DNA of 10,486 nucleotides from contig JABMOJ010000227.1 in NCBI GenBank assembly GCA_013204195.1, forward strand, positions 1 to 10,486, given 5' to 3'. Position numbers and translations under genes: made by a program. The notes under the pieces were generated by a model that did not search any database, was not told the origin of the DNA, and was given only the letters and a program-made list of their open reading frames with translations. The stretch is from SAR86 cluster bacterium (GTDB lineage Bacteria; Pseudomonadota; Gammaproteobacteria; Pseudomonadales; Azotimanducaceae). This document shows, in pieces, positions 5,968-10,486 of the stretch (positions are counted from its first letter, which is position 1; every line of letters begins with the position of its first letter).

Positions 5968-7608
5968 TCAGGTCTTGATAAACATCCAATAAACGCCGAG
6001 GCAGCCGAGGATGCCCGCGCTCAACTGGAGTGGCATGCTAGGCGCGATTCCGGTTATGGGAGTGGCTGCGACAGCTAATGCGAGTAACAGGCTGAAGGAG
6101 CCGAGGCGGGTTGAGCGCTGCCTGCGATCTGACTGTTCTAGTGTCGTTTGGAGTTTTTGCAGTAACTGCGTCTGCTGGCGATTGTTGCGCCCCAGGTGCT
6201 TAATTTCTGCTAATGCCGTGAGCGCCAGTTGTGGCAGTTCGGGGAGTTGGCCGAACAAACTAGGTGCATGATCGCCAACCTGCTTAAGAAGCCCGCGAAT
6301 CCCCATACGTTCTTTCATCCAGCGCTCCATATAGGGCGCCGCGGTTTGCCAGAGGTCGAGTTCTGGATACAGTTGGCGCCCCATCCCCTCAATATTCAGC
6401 AGGGTCTTCTGAAGCAGTACCAGCTGCGGTTGGACTTCCATATCAAAGCGTCTGGCAGTTTGAAACAGACTGAGTAAGACCTTGCCGAAGGATATTTCAC
6501 TGATGGGTTTTTGAAAAATCGGTTCGCAGACACTACGGATGACGGCTTCGAATTCTTTGATGTCCGTATCAAAGGGTACCCACTCACTTTCCACGTGCAG
6601 GCGTGCGACTTCGTAGTAATCTTGTTTGAAAAAAGCCAACAAATTGCGCGCCAGGTAGTTTTTGTCGTTTTCGGTAAGCGAGCCAATGATCGCGCAGTCC
6701 AGCGCAATGTAGGTGGGGTTTCCCGGGTCGCTGGCATCGATAAAGACGTTGCCGGGATGCATGTCGGCGTGAAAGAAGTTGTGCTCGAACACCTGGGTGA
6801 AAAAAATCTCGACCCCAAGGTGGGCCAATTTCTGCATGTTGACGCCGCGGTCACGCAAGCCCTGGACGTCAGCAGAACCTAAACCGTGAATCCGCTCCAT
6901 GACCATGACGTTGGTTCGGCAATATTCCCAATACACCAGTGGTACATAAAGCTTGCCCGATAGATCCCAATGTTTGCGCAACTGGGTGGCATTAGCCGCT
7001 TCAAGTAGCAGGTCCAGCTCATCTAGTATGGTCCGCTCATAGTCTCTGACCACCGCGACAGGATGCAGACGCCTGCCGTCTTCCCAGCCCCGCTCGAGGA
7101 AGTTTGCAAGCAGGTACATGACCTGCAGGTCTTGCTTAATCGTGACCTCAATACCGGGTCGAATAATTTTAACGACGACCGACTCGCCGGTTTTCAGGTT
7201 GGCGGTATGCACTTGAGCCACAGAAGCCGACGCCAGAGGGTGGTCGTCGAATGCGGTAAACAGGGTCTCGATATCATTGCCGAGAGCGGCTTCGATAATC
7301 TCACGCGCATCGGCGGTGGCAAATGCCGGCACCTGGTCCTGTAATTTCTGTAGTTCATCCGCCACATCGTCGTTGAACATATCTCGGCGGGTAGACAGAA
7401 TCTGGCCAAATTTGACGAATACGGGTCCCAATTCTTCCAGGCTTAGGCGCAGGCTGACGGCTGGGCTCGTGCTCGGCGTCTTGACCAGACGCAGCAAGAT
7501 CAGGCCGGCTCTGACCGAGCGTGGCAGATCCAGGTCGCTGGGTATTAGTCGATCGAGGCGGTGCTTGCTGACGACCCTAAGGATTCTGAGAATTCTGAAT
7601 AAACGCAT
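5968..7608 (-). CDS. ubiB: UbiB, ABC1/ADCK-type kinase-like protein for ubiquinone synthesis
   Basis: Membrane-anchored atypical kinase/ATPase needed for coenzyme Q accumulation; its exact reaction is unsettled in the field. The 546-aa protein contains the KxGQ motif KFGQ (66-69), the Ala-rich loop ASASVAQVH (126-134), the ATP lysine in VVVK (Lys147), the ELDLLLEAANA helix (197-207), the catalytic loop HADMHPGN (280-287) and the metal-binding Asp in LDCA (303-306). Two membrane spans close the protein (about 503-519 and 528-544), as expected. The motif is usually DCG in UbiB; here the glycine is alanine (Ala306). The ATG at 7608 shares its A with the ubiE stop (TAATG), so translation is coupled and no ubiJ lies between. 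An AGG five bases upstream could serve as a weak ribosome site. Confidence 0.96.
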   Translation of the reverse strand: MRLFRILRILRVVSKHRLDRLIPSDLDLPRSVRAGLILLRLVKTPSTSPAVSLRLSLEELGPVFVKFGQILSTRRDMFNDDVADELQKLQDQVPAFATADAREIIEAALGNDIETLFTAFDDHPLASASVAQVHTANLKTGESVVVKIIRPGIEVTIKQDLQVMYLLANFLERGWEDGRRLHPVAVVRDYERTILDELDLLLEAANATQLRKHWDLSGKLYVPLVYWEYCRTNVMVMERIHGLGSADVQGLRDRGVNMQKLAHLGVEIFFTQVFEHNFFHADMHPGNVFIDASDPGNPTYIALDCAIIGSLTENDKNYLARNLLAFFKQDYYEVARLHVESEWVPFDTDIKEFEAVIRSVCEPIFQKPISEISFGKVLLSLFQTARRFDMEVQPQLVLLQKTLLNIEGMGRQLYPELDLWQTAAPYMERWMKERMGIRGLLKQVGDHAPSLFGQLPELPQLALTALAEIKHLGRNNRQQTQLLQKLQTTLEQSDRRQRSTRLGSFSLLLALAVAATPITGIAPSMPLQLSAGILGCLGVYWMFIKT

Positions 7609-8360
7609 TACAACCTGTCGGCTTTGTTGCCGATATGGATCGCCGCGATACCGTTTAGCAGGTTGTGGTAGCTGCAGTCGATAAAGCCGGCGTCGCTGAA
7701 CATGGTCTTCAAGGTTTCTTGGTCAGGGTGCATTTCAATGGACTCAACCAAGTATTGGTAGCTGTCGTGGTCGCCAGTGATGGCCTGACCGATGCGTGGC
7801 CATAATTTTGAGAAGGACTTGTAGATAGTACTGATGCCTGGATTAATCGCCTTGGAAAACTCCAGTACCACTAATCGGCCGCCGGGTTTCAGAACTCTCA
7901 GGATCTCCTTGAGGGCTACTTCTTTGCGCGTGACGTTACGCAACCCAAACGCCATGGTGATGACGTCGAAGTGGTGAGTAGGAAAGGGTAGGCACTCGGC
8001 GTTTGCTTGCAAATAGTCGACGTTACCGCTGATGCCGTGATCGAGCAGACGGTCACGACCATTGCTGAGCATCGAGTAGTTGATGTCGCAAAGGGTAATT
8101 TGACCTGCGGGGCCGACGATTTTTGAAAGTTTTTCGGTCAGGTCGCCAGTGCCGCCAGCCAAATCCATAATTTTGTCGCCGGCGCGAGCTGCGGTCAGTT
8201 GGATCGCGAACTGTTTCATCAACCGATGACTGCCCAGTGACATGACGTCATTCATGACATCGTAACGACTGGCTACGGAGTGAAAGACGCCGGCAACTCT
8301 GGCGGCTTTCTCGCCGACAGGGACTTGTTTGCGGCCAAAGTGAGTTGTTTCTTCTGGCAT
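7608..8360 (-). CDS. ubiE: UbiE, demethyl(mena/ubi)quinone C-methyltransferase
   Basis: SAM-dependent class I methyltransferase that C-methylates the benzoquinone ring in ubiquinone synthesis (and menaquinone where made). With the start at ATG 8360 it has 250 aa, matching E. coli's 251, and begins PEETTHFG like the family. Motifs are FHSVASRYDVMND (26-38), SAM-binding DLAGGTGDLT (66-75), acidic DIN (92-94), NAE (120-122), FGLRNVT (138-144), LKPGGR and LEFSK. The frame stays open to an ATG at 8435, adding 25 residues without family resemblance. That upstream ATG would lie only a few bases after the start of transcription from the candidate -10 at 8450-8455, which also favours 8360. The ribosome site at 8360 is weak (GGA six bases upstream). 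Confidence 0.96.
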   Translation of the reverse strand: MPEETTHFGRKQVPVGEKAARVAGVFHSVASRYDVMNDVMSLGSHRLMKQFAIQLTAARAGDKIMDLAGGTGDLTEKLSKIVGPAGQITLCDINYSMLSNGRDRLLDHGISGNVDYLQANAECLPFPTHHFDVITMAFGLRNVTRKEVALKEILRVLKPGGRLVVLEFSKAINPGISTIYKSFSKLWPRIGQAITGDHDSYQYLVESIEMHPDQETLKTMFSDAGFIDCSYHNLLNGIAAIHIGNKADRL

Positions 8361-8449
8361 ACCATATCCGCTGCTGAGGAGTGACGATGGATCGTTTAGG
8401 CAGGCTAGTTTACCTGCGTTTGCCTGTATGTGCATTGCTTGGTCGGGCT

Positions 8450-8455
8450 ATTATA
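8450..8455 (-). promoter_or_regulatory. Candidate -10 element upstream of ubiE
   Basis: A perfect TATAAT on the - strand lies in the 134-base gap between the DUF971 gene and ubiE, about 90 bases before the chosen ubiE start. No good -35 is present at 16-18 bases (the 17-base position reads ACACCT) and there is no TG extension, so it may need an activator or be weak. It would drive ubiE-ubiB and perhaps the his and tat genes beyond. Confidence 0.35.
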
Positions 8456-8494
8456 CGGCCATTCTGACGACCAGGTGTTGCCTTGGAGGTTTGG

Positions 8495-8866
8495 CTAGCG
8501 ACTGACGGCGATAAATTGCGGTTCGCGTTGCTTGCCAGCTGCGTCGAGTTGGGCGAGATAATCGGCCCATTTCTCAGCTTGTTGGCTGCCAAGCTCGTGC
8601 AGAAAGGTCCAGCTGTAGATGCCGCTGTTATGTCCGTCTGAAAAGATAATTTTGATCGCGTAATGTCCCTGGGGTTCCAGGTTGGCGATCTTGACGTGTT
8701 TTTTGCCCACTTGAAGTACTGCCTGGCTCTTTGAGTGCCCTTGCACCTCGGCCGAGGGTGAGTAGACTCGAAGATACTCGGCCGGCAGATTAAAGCGTAG
8801 GTCGTCGGCATAGATCAGCTCTAAGACACCGGAAATCTGATGTAATTTGACTTGGGTGGGTATCAC
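8495..8866 (-). CDS. DUF971 / GBBH-like N-terminal domain protein
   Basis: A 123-aa single-domain protein of the DUF971 family, which resembles the N-terminal domain of gamma-butyrobetaine hydroxylase. Family landmarks are LPAEYLRVYSPSAEVQGH (27-44), LQVGKKHV (51-58), GHYAIKIIFSDGHNSGIYSW (67-86, with the conserved SDGH and GIYSW) and a helical LHELG segment. It contains no cysteine, so the zinc site of the eukaryotic hydroxylase domain cannot be formed here. The function is unknown. The start is GTG 8866, supported by GGAG at 8874-8877, seven bases upstream. It follows hslU by 55 bases in the same direction, an arrangement I recall from Pseudomonas, so a link to HslVU or co-expression is possible but unproven. 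Confidence 0.92.
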   Translation of the reverse strand: MIPTQVKLHQISGVLELIYADDLRFNLPAEYLRVYSPSAEVQGHSKSQAVLQVGKKHVKIANLEPQGHYAIKIIFSDGHNSGIYSWTFLHELGSQQAEKWADYLAQLDAAGKQREPQFIAVSR

Positions 8867-8921
8867 TAATGTGCTCCGGTTGCTGCTGGGCTAAGTGGTG
8901 AAGTAAAGCCGTTGATGATTC

Positions 8922-10265
8922 CTAGAGAATGTAGCGGCTGAGATCTTCGTTGCTGGCGAGGTTCGCCAGGTGGTCGTTGACATATTGTGCGTCGATTTTG
9001 ACTCGTCCGGTTACGATAGCATCGTTATCTGGGCCTTCGAAGGAAATTTCTTCGAGCAGGCGCTCCATAACGGTATGTAGTCGTCGAGCCCCGATATTTT
9101 CGGTTCGTTCATTGACCTGCCAGGCAATTTCAGCGATTCGAGTGATGCCGTCGGCCTCGAAATCGAGTCCGACACCCTCGGTTTGCAGCAGCGCCTGATA
9201 CTGCTCCGTTAAGGACGCGTGTGGCTCCGTTAAAATGCGTTCGAAGTCACCGACCGTCAACGCTGAAAGTTCGACCCGAATGGGTAGGCGCCCTTGCAGT
9301 TCTGGGATCAGGTCTGAGGGTTTGCTGACATGGAAGGCGCCAGAGGTGATAAACAAAATGTGGTCGGTACGAACCATGCCGTACTTGGTTGAGACATTGC
9401 AGCCTTCAATTAGTGGCAGTAGGTCGCGCTGCACACCTTCGCGGGAAACGTCGGCGCCACCGCTATGTTCTGCGCGGCGAGCCACCTTGTCGATTTCATC
9501 GATAAAGACGATGCCGGTTTGCTCTGCGGCCTCGATGGCCTGGCTTTTCAAGTCATCTTCATTGATCAGCTTGGCGCCTTCATCTTCCGTAAGCTGTTTC
9601 AGAGCATCTTTGACCTTCAATTTGCGCGTCTTTGACTTGTCGGGTGCCATGGAAGAAAACATATTTTGCAACTGTCCCGTCATCTCCTCCATGCCGGGGG
9701 GCGCCATGATTTCAACGCCCATAGTGGGCGCGCTCAGCGTGATTTCGATTTCCTTGTCGTCTAACTCGCCCTGGCGTAATTTTTTGCGAAACAGCTGACG
9801 AGTGGTGGAATTGTTATCAACGGGTGTGTTGCTCTGCGTGTCGCTAGTGCGGGCGGGCGGTAATGCGTCGAGCACACGTTCTTCGGCGGCATCTGCGGCT
9901 CTGGGTTGGAGTTGTCTTTGTTGTTCTTCGCGCAGCATCTTCATGGCGGCTTCCATCAGATCGCGGATGATCGATTCAACATCACGGCCGACATAGCCGA
10001 CTTCAGTAAACTTGGTGGCCTCCACCTTGACGAAAGGTGCGGCGGCGAGCTTGGCTAAGCGTCGCGCAATTTCGGTTTTGCCGACACCCGTAGGGCCTAT
10101 CATTAAAATATTTTTGGGTGAAATCTCGGCCCGCAAGTCCTCGTTTAGCTGCAGTCTGCGCCAGCGATTACGCAGGGCGATAGAGACTGCGCGTTTTGCG
10201 TCAGCCTGGCCGATAATATGTTTGTCCAGTTCATGGACTATTTCCCGGGGCGTCATCGTCGACAT
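8922..10265 (-). CDS. hslU: ATP-dependent protease ATPase subunit HslU (ClpY)
   Basis: AAA+ unfoldase hexamer that feeds substrates into the HslV peptidase, in the cytoplasm. The 447-aa protein is near the usual 443. In order it shows the N-terminal [14 protein letters not shown], Walker A GPTGVGKT (57-64), pore loop GYVG (90-93), the I domain (about 110-240, with DKEIEI and [12 protein letters not shown]), Walker B VFIDEID (253-259), a [13 protein letters not shown] segment (272-284), arginine-rich ELQGRLPIR (322-330), sensor 2 GARR (392-395) and the C-terminal RYIL that docks into HslV. The middle of the I domain (about 135-155, [14 protein letters not shown]) is the variable part. The start is ATG 10263-10265, 27 bases after hslV; the ribosome site is poor, suggesting coupling to hslV. 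A second ATG at codon 4 is possible. No defect is seen. Confidence 0.97.
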   Translation of the reverse strand: MSTMTPREIVHELDKHIIGQADAKRAVSIALRNRWRRLQLNEDLRAEISPKNILMIGPTGVGKTEIARRLAKLAAAPFVKVEATKFTEVGYVGRDVESIIRDLMEAAMKMLREEQQRQLQPRAADAAEERVLDALPPARTSDTQSNTPVDNNSTTRQLFRKKLRQGELDDKEIEITLSAPTMGVEIMAPPGMEEMTGQLQNMFSSMAPDKSKTRKLKVKDALKQLTEDEGAKLINEDDLKSQAIEAAEQTGIVFIDEIDKVARRAEHSGGADVSREGVQRDLLPLIEGCNVSTKYGMVRTDHILFITSGAFHVSKPSDLIPELQGRLPIRVELSALTVGDFERILTEPHASLTEQYQALLQTEGVGLDFEADGITRIAEIAWQVNERTENIGARRLHTVMERLLEEISFEGPDNDAIVTGRVKIDAQYVNDHLANLASNEDLSRYIL

Positions 10266-10292
10266 GGTGTATTTCTCGCGGGTTGTGGCTGG

Positions 10293-10486
10293 CTAATATT
10301 CAATCACTTCGATGGTGCGATTATGATTGGTATAAATGCAGATGTCGGCGGCAATGCCGAGGCTTTTTTCAACAATGTCTCGAGCGCTCATGTCCGTGTT
10401 ATCAAGCAAGGCCAGTGCCGCTGATTGGGCAAAAGGCCCACCTGAGCCGATGGCCATAATGCCTTTTTCTGGCTCGATCACATCGC
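10293..10486 (-). CDS. hslV: ATP-dependent protease peptidase subunit HslV (ClpQ), 3' end only
   Basis: Threonine-type peptidase (proteasome beta-like) that forms two stacked hexamers capped by HslU. Only the last 64 codons are in the window. They include [20 protein letters not shown], with the conserved AIGSGGP turn, [11 protein letters not shown], and the family's C-terminal [17 protein letters not shown]. The N-terminal catalytic Thr lies beyond the right edge. The frame runs off the window without a start; the GTG at 10481 is an internal valine. hslU follows directly. Confidence 0.96.
   Translation of the reverse strand, partial: DVIEPEKGIMAIGSGGPFAQSAALALLDNTDMSARDIVEKSLGIAADICIYTNHNRTIEVIEY

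Noticed and set aside
8361..8435. 25-residue N-terminal extension of UbiE from ATG 8435
   Set aside because: It has no resemblance to family N-termini, and the ATG would lie almost at the transcription start implied by the TATAAT at 8450-8455. ATG 8360 gives the normal length.
9235..9798. 187-codon open frame antisense to hslU
   Set aside because: It lies wholly inside a strongly conserved gene; its serine-rich composition is that of a complementary-strand shadow.
1..10486. Mobile elements, phage genes, CRISPR arrays, toxin-antitoxin or defence systems
   Set aside because: No transposase, integrase, regularly spaced repeats, tRNA-adjacent att site or defence-type domains are visible; almost all of the DNA is assigned to core genes.

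Overview
The window looks like core chromosome of a free-living, ubiquinone-using, Tat-exporting gammaproteobacterium. The best match in gene order is the Pseudomonas/Cellvibrionales side of the class. That placement rests on remembered protein families and synteny, not a search, and I cannot name a genus. Coding density is very high and base composition is even. I see no mobile element, tRNA, rRNA or CRISPR array, and no gene-free stretch over 300 bases.

Layout. Two convergent blocks meet near position 2845. The left block is on the + strand: the 3' three quarters of typA (ribosome-associated GTPase BipA), then 11 bases later a proline-iminopeptidase-family gene, then dtd (D-aminoacyl-tRNA deacylase). 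The right block is on the - strand and reads from the right edge: hslV (3' end only), hslU, a DUF971 gene, ubiE, ubiB, hisI, hisE, tatA, tatB, tatC, and finally a crotonase-family gene whose last codons overlap the end of dtd.

How the genes work together. HslVU is the ATP-dependent protease, with a small DUF971 protein behind it. UbiE and UbiB belong to ubiquinone synthesis and are joined by a one-base stop/start overlap. HisI and HisE carry out steps 3 and 2 of histidine synthesis as separate proteins. TatABC is a complete twin-arginine translocase. This order matches the known Pseudomonas order, except that the pha genes and ubiJ (usually between ubiE and ubiB) are missing. The crotonase gene has its own plausible promoter and strong ribosome site, so it is probably a separate unit.

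Most notable. The proline-iminopeptidase homologue is an intact 321-codon gene, but its nucleophile serine is glycine (GGGFG instead of GGSWG) and its oxyanion motif HGGPG is HSGPG. The Asp and His of the triad remain. It looks like a conserved pseudoenzyme, or an enzyme with a changed activity, co-transcribed with a translation GTPase and a tRNA proofreading enzyme. Secondary points are the missing ubiJ, a crotonase lacking both hydratase glutamates, a Gly-to-Ala change in the UbiB metal-binding motif, and the overlapping convergent ends of dtd and the crotonase gene. I found no wholly new multi-gene system.
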